From Rhopalosiphum padi (Eukaryota > Arthropoda > Insecta > Hemiptera > Aphididae): a DNA stretch of 64,000 nt. A program made the position numbers and the translations under genes. The stretch is from positions 10,106,001 to 10,170,000 of the forward strand of contig NC_083599.1 in NCBI RefSeq assembly GCF_020882245.1. The letters are read 5' to 3'. Below the pieces are notes generated by a model. That model searched no databases. It was given only the letters and a program-made list of their open reading frames with translations, and was not told the origin of the DNA. Of the stretch, positions 53,663 to 63,742 are shown piece after piece. Each line of letters begins with the position of its first letter. The stretch's first letter is position 1.

Positions 53663-54604
53663 ATGATGTGCCAAATTCATACACGTCATCGGGCAGAGTA
53701 TGAACGACGACTGGAACGCATACAACCGGCTTTGGATCGCGTCAAGTCATTGCTGCGTAGTAGTTGCAAGTCGAAAAGTCTGATAAATTCTCAGTTTTAC
53801 GTGTCGGGAGAATGCGCGGCGTGGCTGGTCGGTCGCACGGAAAGATTCAATGTAATTGATATTTTTGCCGTGGCGTATCTTCCCGCAGACTTTGAATTCC
53901 CTCACAACAATGCAGTCTACATGGAGTCTAATTACTATACGGCCGATTATACCACGGTGATCAATTTCCTTACCGATGGTACCGATTACCAACCGCCAAT
54001 ACAGGTAATATTTTCATGGTTCGATTTTTCCGTAGTATCAGTTTTTATAAATCTATTCGACACCGGCATAATTTTCACGTACGAATGCCTGTGCGATTAC
54101 TGGAAGTGCATTGTAACGAATAACGGTTGCTTGCAACATGGCGAAGTTCACTATCCGCTTTTGTTCAATTCGTCTTCACTGGATGATGACACTCTAAGGA
54201 CTTTTCGAAGGCTACAGCCTATATATCAGAAATTTAGGAAACGTGTTTATGATGTTTCGCCCCGCAATCATGACGATTATTTACTTAAAACGTCAATCGA
54301 AATCAACCGCGTCAACAAATATTCGATGCGGCTGTTTCCGATCAAGAGTATGAATAAATATAAGCCTCAAGACGTGGCTATGTCTTTTTGTGATTACATT
54401 TACTGTACGTTCTGCAAGCGTCGTGAATTGTTGGCCATTAAGTATGTACATTTATGGAGACATAAGACGTATGCACCACCACATGGCTACGGCTACAAGG
54501 CAGCTCAAACTCGTTTTCTATCATGGCAGTACAACAACTATAATGGCAATAATGACAATGATATCTACACCCTCAAACACTGTAAATGTATACCACCATT
54601 TTGA
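53663..54604 (+). CDS. single-exon 313-aa protein of unknown function, GC-richer than surroundings
   Basis: This is the longest uninterrupted ORF in the window, with balanced codon composition and clearly more G/C than neighbouring DNA. I do not recognise the family. It has a basic N-terminus (HRAEYERRLERIQ, likely helical). FYVSGECAAWLVGRTERF then NVIDIFAV (about residues 45-70) is faintly like the glycine-rich loop and acidic strand of nucleotidyltransferase folds. FINLFDTGIIFTYE follows (about 128-141). A cysteine/arginine-rich C-terminal part contains DYIYCTFCKRRE, and the Asn/Tyr-rich end contains YNNYNGNNDNDIY. It has no signal peptide, and the hydrophobic stretch near 115-140 looks like a buried core rather than a membrane anchor. 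An acceptor-like site about 35 bp upstream of the ATG may mean an untranslated first exon. It could be a retrocopy, a laterally acquired or virus-derived gene, or a member of an aphid-specific family. Confidence 0.6.
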   Translation: MMCQIHTRHRAEYERRLERIQPALDRVKSLLRSSCKSKSLINSQFYVSGECAAWLVGRTERFNVIDIFAVAYLPADFEFPHNNAVYMESNYYTADYTTVINFLTDGTDYQPPIQVIFSWFDFSVVSVFINLFDTGIIFTYECLCDYWKCIVTNNGCLQHGEVHYPLLFNSSSLDDDTLRTFRRLQPIYQKFRKRVYDVSPRNHDDYLLKTSIEINRVNKYSMRLFPIKSMNKYKPQDVAMSFCDYIYCTFCKRRELLAIKYVHLWRHKTYAPPHGYGYKAAQTRFLSWQYNNYNGNNDNDIYTLKHCKCIPPF

Positions 54605-55280
54605 GTATTTCTAGTGATGTTGGAGAAGTATAGACTACCAGTGTTCAAGTAGTATGTAAATTTAGTTTATTTTAGAATTTTTATCTATTATAAATGTACA
54701 TAAAACATTTTTATTTTTCAATTTCAGCGTAGACGGATGAAGGTAAACCATATTATATTCCTAATTTCAGTAAGGCTGATAGTATGGTAATTGAAAATAG
54801 TACATTTCATTAATATTTACTAATGTTGGATATAAAACTTTATATTGCATCACAATTACTATTGAGTGATATCAACAAACGGCAACAAAACACAGGAACT
54901 GTAATAATGTATTTTACTCGGTATTTTATATTATTTTGTTTTAGAATACGTGTACTTAGGTAATAGATAGTTTAATGACAAACTCATAATTGGTTAAAAT
55001 GTTTTTGAAAACAAGGTAAAGAATTATTTTTGATATTAATAAAAAATAAAACTGCATAAAACTTAAATTTGAATTGTGTAAAAATTATGTCGGTATACAT
55101 AGTAAATATTGATACCCTCTTTAAGTGTTTTTTTAAAATTATTTTACTAAAATTAAAATTATGATACCATACCATTATGGTTACTTTTAACATATTATTT
55201 AATTTTTACCTCGATACATATTATATACTAAAGCCAGAATGAGTTAATTTTCTTTTGTTGCTTAAATCAATTAATTATGA
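54605..55280. other. spacer downstream of the 313-aa ORF
   Basis: AT-rich. An acceptor-like TTTCAG/CG at about 54727 might indicate that some transcripts splice past the ORF stop. No further coding segment is seen. Confidence 0.35.
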
Positions 55281-56150
55281 TTTATATATATGGGATGAGA
55301 TTAATTTACCTTTAAACATTCATTATTTCAAATAATTTTAAGCCATACAATACAACATTCTTAAGTTTTTTTACTCTTTTGAGTGATAGTATACATTATA
55401 TACTCATATATTCTCCAAATATGCATTAAAAATGAAAAAATATTGAAATATGCAAAAAAATGAAAAATAAAAATGTCACCTTTGAAGTCTGTTACATGAA
55501 AAAAATTATAGTTTTAAATATTTTTTATCCTTATATTTTTTTAAAGTTTTTTTACTTTTTTGAATGACAACATAGTTTTAATTTCATATTCTAAAGCAGA
55601 ATAAAACTATAATTTTTTAATAAAAGCGTTGTTTTTATAACAACTTGAAACTGTAAAAAAATGTTTTCAATAATATGAATACTTTTTGAAATGGTGAGTG
55701 GTTCATCATAAAAGAATCACTCTGTATACTTATATACTTAACTAGAGTTATATCATTTATTTCCTTATCATATAAAAAATATGCCTATAAATGGCACTCA
55801 AGACTCAAAATTAGCAAAATAGCACTAGAAACCATAAATATGCAAATATTCATAAATAACAAATTTAAATGCAAAATGCATCTTTTTCTGGTTAATCTTA
55901 GACAATGCTTTCCAAGTTTATAATTTGATTCATGTAACAGAGACTTCAAAAGTGACATTTTTATTTTTCATTTTTTTGCATATTTCAATATTTTTTCATT
56001 TTTAATGCATATTTGTACAATATATGAGTATATAATGTATACTATCACTCAAAGAGTAAAAAAACTTAAGAATGTTGTATTGTATGGCTTAAAATTATTT
56101 GAAATAATAAATGTTTAAAGGTAAATGAATCTCATCCCATAAATATAAAT
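55281..56150. mobile_element. 870-bp foldback element with about 220-bp arms
   Basis: The left arm (55281-55500) and right arm (55929-56150) are nearly perfect reverse complements. For example, TGGGATGAGATTAATTTACC pairs with GGTAAATGAATCTCATCCCA, and GTCTGTTACATGAA with TTCATGTAACAGAGAC. About 430 bp of AT-rich, non-coding sequence separates them. I cannot define a target duplication. The high arm similarity suggests a fairly recent insertion or gene conversion between arms. Confidence 0.85.
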
Positions 56151-56312
56151 GTATAATATGCAAACTAAAATAATTATTTTAATAATACTAAGGTGTTATA
56201 CTTAGAAAAAACAAACAATTCATAACATGTTTAAAAAGTAAAAATATTTTAAGTTGTAGTAACACAACTTTATTTATATAAACACGTATAAATGTATTTA
56301 TAATATTAGTAT

Positions 56313-56327
56313 AACCTAACCTAACCT
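56313..56327 (-). repeat. short interstitial TTAGG telomere-like repeat
   Basis: Three AGGTT units (AACCTAACCTAACCT on the plus strand), matching the insect telomere unit TTAGG. Too short to indicate a telomere. Confidence 0.6.
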
Positions 56328-56379
56328 GTACTATAATTTTGAAAAGATTCCCTGTTCTTTAATTTTTGTTGCCTTAAAT

Positions 56380-56516
56380 CAGAGGTTTCCAACTCTTTTT
56401 GACTTGCATCTCCCTTAGTCGTTTTCTATAAATCCAGTGGCAACCTATGCATTTATGGCCTATAGACTAAAAATATATTTCAAATAATTTCGTGGCATCC
56501 TGGTTGGGAATCTTTG
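56380..56516. mobile_element. hAT (Charlie-like) MITE with 8-bp target duplication
   Basis: Begins CAGAGGTTTCCAACTCTTTT and ends TGGTTGGGAATCTTTG, the familiar CAGNGGTTCCCAACC type of hAT terminus, with worn inverted repeats. It is flanked by a perfect CCTTAAAT duplication (56372-56379, 56517-56524). 137 bp, non-coding. Confidence 0.85.
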
Positions 56517-56524
56517 CCTTAAAT

Positions 56525-58828
56525 ATATTATACATTTTATTGTCTCATCTCATTTGCTTCAATGACCTGCTTCTTCGACTATTGTTTAAATTGGTTTTAT
56601 ATATGCTTTATTGGCACATACAACAGTACTTTATTGGTTTTTATTGCTGATCACATTGAACAATTTATTTCATTAATTTTTAATAACTAATATCATGTCG
56701 GATGCATTATATCTACTACAATTATTGAATTTGTTGTATTTACATTCCAGAGCTGGATCTAATATATTTATAGTTCCTAAATACCTACTACCATATTTTA
56801 CAAAAAATTATGAAATTTGTAAAATTGAACAAATTTAGAATTATGTATCAAAAATATATTAAAAAAGATTAATAGTTTTTGAAATAATGAGATGTTATAT
56901 GAATTATTCGGTCATATAGGTGTGTTCAATGTGCTCAGCACGCCTGGTGATTTTTCATGAGTTAAAGTATTTAATACCCTAATCAAATTGCCCATATATT
57001 AATTGTATTAGATATACCTAAATTACCAGTCAATTTTAGATGACATTCTTAAAATTAATTTTAAAAATAATTATTATTCACTGTGTATACTTTATAGTAA
57101 GTCTGTATTTAGTTGGTCCTTTAGCCTATAAACTTGCAGTGATTTATATTATATATTATTCAAAATTGTGATAATTTAATTGTAATTATTTAGTTTAAAA
57201 AAGTCTTATAGTATTAATATAAAGGGCAGATAATAATATATGGGCACTACCTATTTTTAGAGTCGGTATACACCTATGCACCCAGTATACAAAGTTACCT
57301 AACCACATTAGATAATAAATCAGTATTTAGTTGCCAATATTTTTAATTTCTAATAATTGTGAACGTAATATAATTATTTTAATACAATTAAATACAATTA
57401 TAAATTATCTGTTGTTATATTTTTAGTATTATACCCTAGATTATATCAATACTATTACAATGACTATAATTAATTAATTGGTTGCTTATTCAAATTTATA
57501 ACTAAAAATCAATACTTATATAATAACAATTCTGACATAATTATCTAATTATTTGGTTATAAACATTTGCTTGTTAAAAAACTGACCTATGTATAAATTA
57601 ATTTTATAATTAGAAGTAGCTATTTAAACATATTTCATTTTTTCTTTATTAATATTGGATTTTTTATATAGGCATTAAATAATTCAATTCAATCTATCTT
57701 TGTAATAAATAATTATATCGTGGTACCTATAACTGATTCAACACAGTTACTAGATGTAGTGAGTGGTGTATTGCTAAAATTATTCGTGGATATTGCCTTC
57801 TTGACGCTGTTAGATCTTAGGTGTCAATAATATAACCTTAACATTAAATCAAAAAATGTTTTTTTCGCTTCGCTCAAATACAGTTTTAACCCTTATTAAT
57901 TATTATCGCATTAAAACTACCTAGACAATTATTTTTCAACAACTAAATGAAACCACATAATGATAAAATATTTTAAATATAGTCTTAAAATAAAATATAT
58001 TATGGCATTTAACACCAAAATAGTCAAAATATACACTATAAATGCTGAGTAGGTATTTAATCCCAAATGTTGTGAATTGGATTTTGTTACTCACACAAGA
58101 TGAAATTAATCATATAAAATATGCCAATTTTTAACAATAATAATTAGGAATGAAAATATGAAATACCTAAATACTCAAATAGCTACCTACATAATTAAAG
58201 TATTTCCTATTGCAACTGCCATATAAATTATTTTAATTACAAATTATAGAACATACTATAAGCCACTTCAAAATTATAATGAATATTTTTTCAATTATTA
58301 ATAATTATTTAGGTTATAGATATTCAACAATAATTAAATTAAATACAAATATATATAATTATAGGTATTTTGTAACTCTTAAAAGTTTTAAATTATTTAG
58401 TATTTAACATAAAAAAACATGAAAAAAACTATGTCATAATATTTTATATTATTGACTACTGATTAGTGTATTACAATTGCATTAAAAATACAAGAATTAG
58501 ATTCAGAATTACACACTAATTTACAGTTACATATTTATACATGTATACATGTTGTTTATAGATATTATAAATTACAACCATAGCCATGTTAAAAATAGAC
58601 ATAATATGATTATATCGGTTTTTTCTATCTGATACTAGTAATTGCTTTATATATGGCCTTATACCCATTTATCGTCGTTAATTTAAAGAGTATACGCTAA
58701 AAAAAAATCTAAAGAAGTGAGTATACGCCGTATACTTCCAAATCATGTAGTTGTATCCATATAATATAAAGGCTCCATTGATTTTTCATTTTTATTTACT
58801 TTATAAAAATAATTTAGTGTTATACCAT
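56525..58828. other. AT-rich intergenic DNA, no gene seen
   Basis: No ORF above 60 codons with protein-like composition and no recognised element. A small GTATACGC..GTATAC near-palindrome lies at about 58692-58736. Confidence 0.4.
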
Positions 58829-58835
58829 TTTGCAA

Positions 58836-58840
<5 letters not shown>
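58829..58840. repeat. LINE target-site duplication, 3' side
   Basis: TTTGCAATACTT, identical to 60324-60335, directly abutting the poly-T tract of the LINE. Confidence 0.85.
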
Positions 58841-58870
<30 letters not shown>

Positions 58871-60323
58871 TAGCTATTAGTTGAAACTATGATAGCTCGA
58901 CAATTACGATTGTACAGGTACAAAATTAAACATTACAATTATATGATATAGACTAAAATGTTACAGTAATAAAATGAATTGAAGACCTATAGGTACATTA
59001 ATTACATTTACATACTGGCAATTAAAAATATTTAAATTCAATTTAATTATGTGATAAGAAAGGTATCAGAGTATCGGACTATGGAACAATCTGTTTATTT
59101 AGAACAGCTGAAAGGAGCGTAATGAGGGGAGTGATTAAAGAGGAAAGTTCAGATAAAAATTTAGTTAGTGGATTATCAATTGCGTGGATATTGGGTAGAG
59201 GTATATTTTTGGAGTTAGTAACGGAGGCGTAAGAAGTTTTGGGAGGGGGAGGGGTAGTCTGGTGATGAAGAGAAGTGGGTACCGGAATCGGATTCTGTGG
59301 TTTTGATTGAGTGATTTTGCGTCGTTTGAGAAGAGCTTTGAAAATTTGACACCCTTTGTAATTGGAAGTGTGATTACCCATGCATAGGGCGCACTTGGCT
59401 GGACTGGTTTTGGATTTGGTGCAGTCTTCGGTGTGGTGGTCACTCCCACATTTGACACACCGTGGAGGATGGTGGCAATAATTTGCGGTGTGACCGTAGT
59501 TTTGGCAGTAACGGCACTGAGGTGGACCACTCTTTGTCCTATATGGTAGTTCGACTTTTACATATGTGTGCAAAATTGAAGACAAGTTTAGGATATCTTT
59601 ATTGTTGGTGTTGGGATTTAATTCCACAAGAAACAGTGGGCATGGGTGCCCATTTTTTATGACGTTTGTGACTCGTCTGGTGGAGTGACCTAACTCCGAG
59701 AGTGCGTCAGATATATCGGAAATGAGTGTTGTATGGTGCAAGTTTCTGATAATGACCTTGTAAGGTCGATATGGTGGAGGCATGAAGGTGTGAAAAGAGG
59801 CACTGGTGCCCATTAGATGATTAACGATTAGGTTAAACATAATACGTCCATGCGGTCGAATAATCAGAGAGGAAGAAGTAGACTTACAAGAAAAACCGTT
59901 TAGGCCGGTGATTTGTATTAATGCATTTTTGAATGCGGAGTAGTTGGTGATATTTTGAACGTATATTGGCGGAGCCCTGAGGTTGTCCTGTTGATGATGA
60001 AGATTTGACTCGTTGATAATATTGGTAGTATCACTAGAAGTATCGAGTTAGGCATCATGGTCCTCATTGTTGGCTAGGACAGCGAATTTATTTGGCGAAA
60101 CAAATGACTTGGTTTTTTTGGTTTCCGTTTGAATAGGTGAATTTGGAGAAGACGGCAGCGACCGTTTGGATTTGGAAATTTTCGGAGAGGAGTTCATATT
60201 AAAAGAAAACGTATTCAACGGAATGAAATCCGTGAACTGATAACTGATTACATAATAAAATGCGATAACAGAGCGAACAACCGTATATACGTGCGGTCTC
60301 GCTGCAGGTCAACAATGAACTGA
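58841..60323 (-). mobile_element. ORF1-only Jockey-like LINE (non-autonomous), complete insertion
   Basis: Read on the minus strand, it starts at 60323 with TCAGTTCATTGTTGACCTGC, runs through a GC-richer 5' leader of about 125 bp and ORF1 (60197-59079), then a 3' tail of about 210 bp, and ends in 28 A residues (poly-T at 58841-58868 on the plus strand). A 12-bp duplication TTTGCAATACTT flanks it. Only about 240 bp separates ORF1 from the duplication, so there is no room for an endonuclease/reverse transcriptase ORF2. Both ends are present, so the loss is internal, as in mammalian HAL1-type derivatives. Confidence 0.85.
59079..60197 (-). pseudogene. LINE ORF1 (gag-like, PRE_C2HC plus zinc knuckles) with one internal stop
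   Basis: From ATG at 60197 the frame runs 372 codons, interrupted once by TAA at codon 50 (60050-60048). It is fully open from 59840 (MFNLIVNHLMG) to 59079. ORF1 proteins of Jockey-clade LINEs bind element RNA in the particle. The order is a Ser/Lys-rich N-terminus, a region resembling the PRE_C2HC domain of X-element/Jockey gag (YKVIIRNLHHTT.. SELGH), three consecutive zinc knuckles (CRYCQNYGHTANYC, CVKCGSDHHTEDC, CALCMGNHTSNYKGC), then a proline-rich segment with SYASVT and a short hydrophobic tail. A single stop in an otherwise clean frame suggests a young copy. Translation from an internal Met (59840) would still give 253 aa with all knuckles. Confidence 0.85.
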
Positions 60324-60335
60324 TTTGCAATACTT
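60324..60335. repeat. LINE target-site duplication, 5' side
   Basis: TTTGCAATACTT, exact match to 58829-58840. Confidence 0.85.
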
Positions 60336-60482
60336 AATTGTACCCTTTTTAAGACTAGGCATTTTAATTTTTTTAACATTTTAAAGAATATGAATTATTA
60401 ATTAAAAATAAACTATAAACAACATTTTTTAATGATAAAAATCAATATTGATAGTTAATACAAATAGCCATAATTTATATTT

Positions 60483-60912
60483 TAAGAGGGCATCACACTC
60501 GCATGTGTGTTTTCGTCTTACAAGTACGTAACATGGCAAATTTATGCTCAGTAGATCACGTTTAGCTCCATGTTTAAAAATTAGAGTGAATCGACCTATT
60601 ATGAAAATTGATGGTAAGAACATTATCTGTGTTTGTATGTTGGTTTTTTACGATAGTTTAATTGTTTAACAAGTTATGCGTATATAATTTAGCGTAAATT
60701 AAAAATGCTCATAACTCACTTAAAAACCGAATAATCGTAAAAAAACCAACATACAAACACAGATAATTTTCTCACCATAAAGTTTCACAATAGATCAATT
60801 CATTATTATTTTTTAAACTATAACGGAGCTAAACGTGATCTACTGAGCGTAAATTTGTTATGTTGTACACTTGTAAGACGGCAACAACATACGCGGGAGT
60901 TACGTCCTCTTA
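60483..60912. mobile_element. 430-bp foldback element next to the LINE
   Basis: The left arm (60483-60654) contains GTCTTACAAG, GCTCAGTAGATCACGTTTAG and CTGTGTTTGTATGTTGGTTT. The right arm (60734-60912) carries the same blocks inverted: CTTGTAAGAC, CTAAACGTGATCTACTGAGC and AACCAACATACAAACACAG. The arms are about 170 bp with moderate divergence and an 80-bp loop. It is non-coding. The 64-codon minus-strand open stretch inside is fortuitous. Confidence 0.8.
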
Positions 60913-61296
60913 ATCGCAATTACTCAATTAGATATATTTATATATTAGTAATTAATTTATACTGGATAATAATTATTAACCTTACCACCAAATGGTAAAT
61001 ACCGTACGTGGAGTATCTTATAGTATTTTCCTAAACAATGATCACTTTTCACCGTAAGCTCTTGATCTCTTAGTTTAAACACTCGGGTTGTGTTTGTTAG
61101 CTGATGCTTAAATCTTAACACAGAAAAAAAGTTGTTATTTTATAATTAATAATTATATTACTCGTATAATATATTTTGTATACTTTTATTTAAAATTTTT
61201 TTTTTTTTAATTGAACATTTAATAAAAATAAGATAATTTAATTTAAATTTAAGTTTATATTTTTTAACAGTAATATTGTTTTTTATTGTTAACGAC

Positions 61297-62291
61297 CAGT
61301 GGCGGTTTTGGTTGTATTTTTTTAGTGAAGCGAATTATGTATAACCCTCCCACTATCATAACAAAAATTAAATAGTATGAATGGAATTTAAAAATATAAA
61401 AATAGTTATAATATAATATAATTTTAATTATATATATATAGTGAGTAGTGACATATACATATGTATTACAACAATAACAATTGATTAATTATTTTTTTGT
61501 TAAACGTAGCCGTGGCTGTGGAAGTGCGGGCTGACTATAATAGTAGATCTATTATCATATTAATATTAATTACTGATTTGGAAATTACAAAAATCATACG
61601 ATTTAAAGAAGAACACTGTCATAGTGCTAATAAAGGTGCAATATGAGCTATGAAAATTAAACATAAGATAAAGGAATGTTCACTTTAGACTTGTAACAAT
61701 TTACCCAGGACAAATTTTTGCCCAAGTTGTACAAAGTACAGGAGAAATTAATCGGAAAAAAACAAAAGTTGGTAAAAAAATTGAACATTTTATGTCAGCG
61801 TTTTGACGAGGACGAATCTAAAGATAATCTTAATTTTTTAAAGCAAATTGGTCAAAATACAAGAAAAAGATCATTTTATTAAATTTTTAATTGTTTTATT
61901 ATATTGTACTTATTTAATTTAGTTGTTTGTTAATTATCTTCAACAAAATATGTAACATGTATGTAACCTATGGGCTATAATGTATCTATTTATATAAATT
62001 ATAAATACCTAAATGATAAAAGACTGAATTTAAATCAAATAATTAGGCACCTTTTTTTCCGGGGACTTTATTTCCTAATATCCTCTCTAACGTCATTGGA
62101 AATACGTTGTAATACCGGCGTAAAGTTAAATGAAGAAGAATTTTTTCTCAAATAAAATCATAAATACGTTAAAAATTATTAGCGAAATATGTGCTATTAG
62201 TGAACCAAGAAATTCACATTTTGAGTATTATTTACCACAAAATTTTAGGTGAGGCGCCGTCTCACTTGCCTCACCCTTAAAACCGCCACTG
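61297..62291. mobile_element. 995-bp hAT-type element with CAGTGGCGG termini
   Basis: Begins CAGTGGCGGTTTTGG and ends TTAAAACCGCCACTG, an inverted repeat of at least 13 bp. The flanking octamers TTAACGAC (61289-61296) and TTAACAAC (62292-62299) match at 7 of 8 positions. The interior has only broken short open stretches. One around 61715-61880 (KKLNILCQRFDEDESKDNLN) looks protein-derived but is interrupted, so this is probably an internally deleted, decayed hAT copy. Confidence 0.8.
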
Positions 62292-62299
62292 TTAACAAC

Positions 62300-63114
62300 T
62301 AACACATATATTTCCTTGTTTTTGTCTAAGTCCTTTTTTTTTTAAAAAAAAAAAACTCGTGTTCAATATTTTTACCAACTTTTACAAAATATTTATTAAG
62401 TTCATAATTAATTATTCCACCCGATTTAATTGTATTGTTAATATAATAGAAATCTCATCGCTTATAAAAAAATATGAATAAAGTTAAAATTAATATACCC
62501 ATTAAATTGAAAATTAAATCATTAATAATCCATGTTTCACTTAAAATGATAACATCAAAAAGCTCATTAAAAGTATTGGGACTTTGTACTTCAGTGTTAT
62601 ATTATGTTCTTTTACATACGCGTAACACAGCAAATCTACTTTATCACAGTTAATTTACAATTGAATCGATGATTGCAAAAACGACCCGAGTCACATTTTT
62701 TGTGAAATTTGGATATTAGCAAAAACACGTCATGCTAGTCATCTGTTTTTATGTGTTGAGTGGAAAAACGGCTTCAGTTATAACGTTTTTATTATATATT
62801 TCTACAAGTATTCATTTTTAAATAAGAATTTTTTTCAGAATTATTTAAATCATACACTTTTTATCAATTATCCAAAAGTTTTAAAAATTGACTCATGTCG
62901 TTTCTGCAATCATCTATTCAATTAATATTAGATCAAATTTGTATATTATCAAATGTTTAGAGGAAAATATAAACCGTGTTTGATTTAGGAATGTTGACTA
63001 CATAAATCTTGTAAAAACGAGTAGTTAGTACATTATACTTAAATGCATGCAAAGAAGATATTAATAATTTTCAATCACTTGTTTTCAATAGTTACAAATT
63101 CATAATAATTGATA
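62300..63114. other. AT-rich intergenic DNA, no gene seen
   Basis: No coding or RNA gene recognised; mostly A/T runs. Confidence 0.4.
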
Positions 63115-63122
63115 TTTACACA

Positions 63123-63282
63123 CAGTGGCGTACGCAGGATTTTTTTAAGGGGGGTGTCATAAATCATAACTATATGTGCGAATTGACCTTTTTTTTTAGT
63201 CATTGTTTCATAATTTGAATAGATACTTATTTTTAAGGCGGGGTGTCATATCTCCCTGACACCCCCCCTGCGTACGCCACTG
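63123..63282. mobile_element. 160-bp hAT-type MITE with perfect 8-bp target duplication
   Basis: Termini CAGTGGCGTACGCAGG and CCTGCGTACGCCACTG are exact inverted repeats (16 bp). The inner flanks are also related (GGGGGGTGTCA versus TGACACCCCCC). TTTACACA is duplicated at 63115-63122 and 63283-63290. The short length and perfect termini suggest a recently active family. Confidence 0.92.
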
Positions 63283-63622
63283 TTTACACAGAATCCATCT
63301 CAAATTTGTTAATTAGAATTTAGAACTTCATAACCCCTTGTACAAAATACTTAGGCAATTTAACATGTAGTTTTGCTGTTATCACCTTATCAGTAAGTGA
63401 ATAGTGATAAGTGCAAAATCTACCAATCTACTAGTTACTACCTTCATTCAATATTTTCATTTTTTACAAATATATAAATCAACTGTATTATTATAATTCA
63501 TAAGGTGTAACTGTAATAGTTAAACAAACTATTGTATAGAATAAAAATGTTTTCACATAGTTTTATAGAAATGTAGTTCTGATTGAACTATTAAGTAGTA
63601 AAACACATTTTTAGAAACAATT

Positions 63623-63742
63623 ATGTTATATCTTAGATGCTACTATAAATATTACTATATAACTTTATTGAGCATTTTTCTTGTTTTGTGTTTAAATGTT
63701 TATTTAGTGTTCTTTTTTTCAAAAGATGAATCATCTATAGGA
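63623..63742 (+). CDS. possible first coding exon of a membrane protein (partial at window edge)
   Basis: An ATG opens 40 codons with a short tyrosine/lysine-rich start (YYKYYY), then one strong hydrophobic segment (ITLLSIFLVLCLNVYLVFFF), then SKDESSIG directly followed by a good donor (GGA/gtaagt). This is the shape of a type II membrane-protein first exon such as a Golgi glycosyltransferase. No continuation is seen in the last 250 bp, so identity is unknown and it may be a chance ORF. Confidence 0.3.

Noticed and set aside
56313..56327. TTAGG telomere repeat as sign of a chromosome end or fusion
   Set aside because: Only three units, surrounded by ordinary intergenic DNA.
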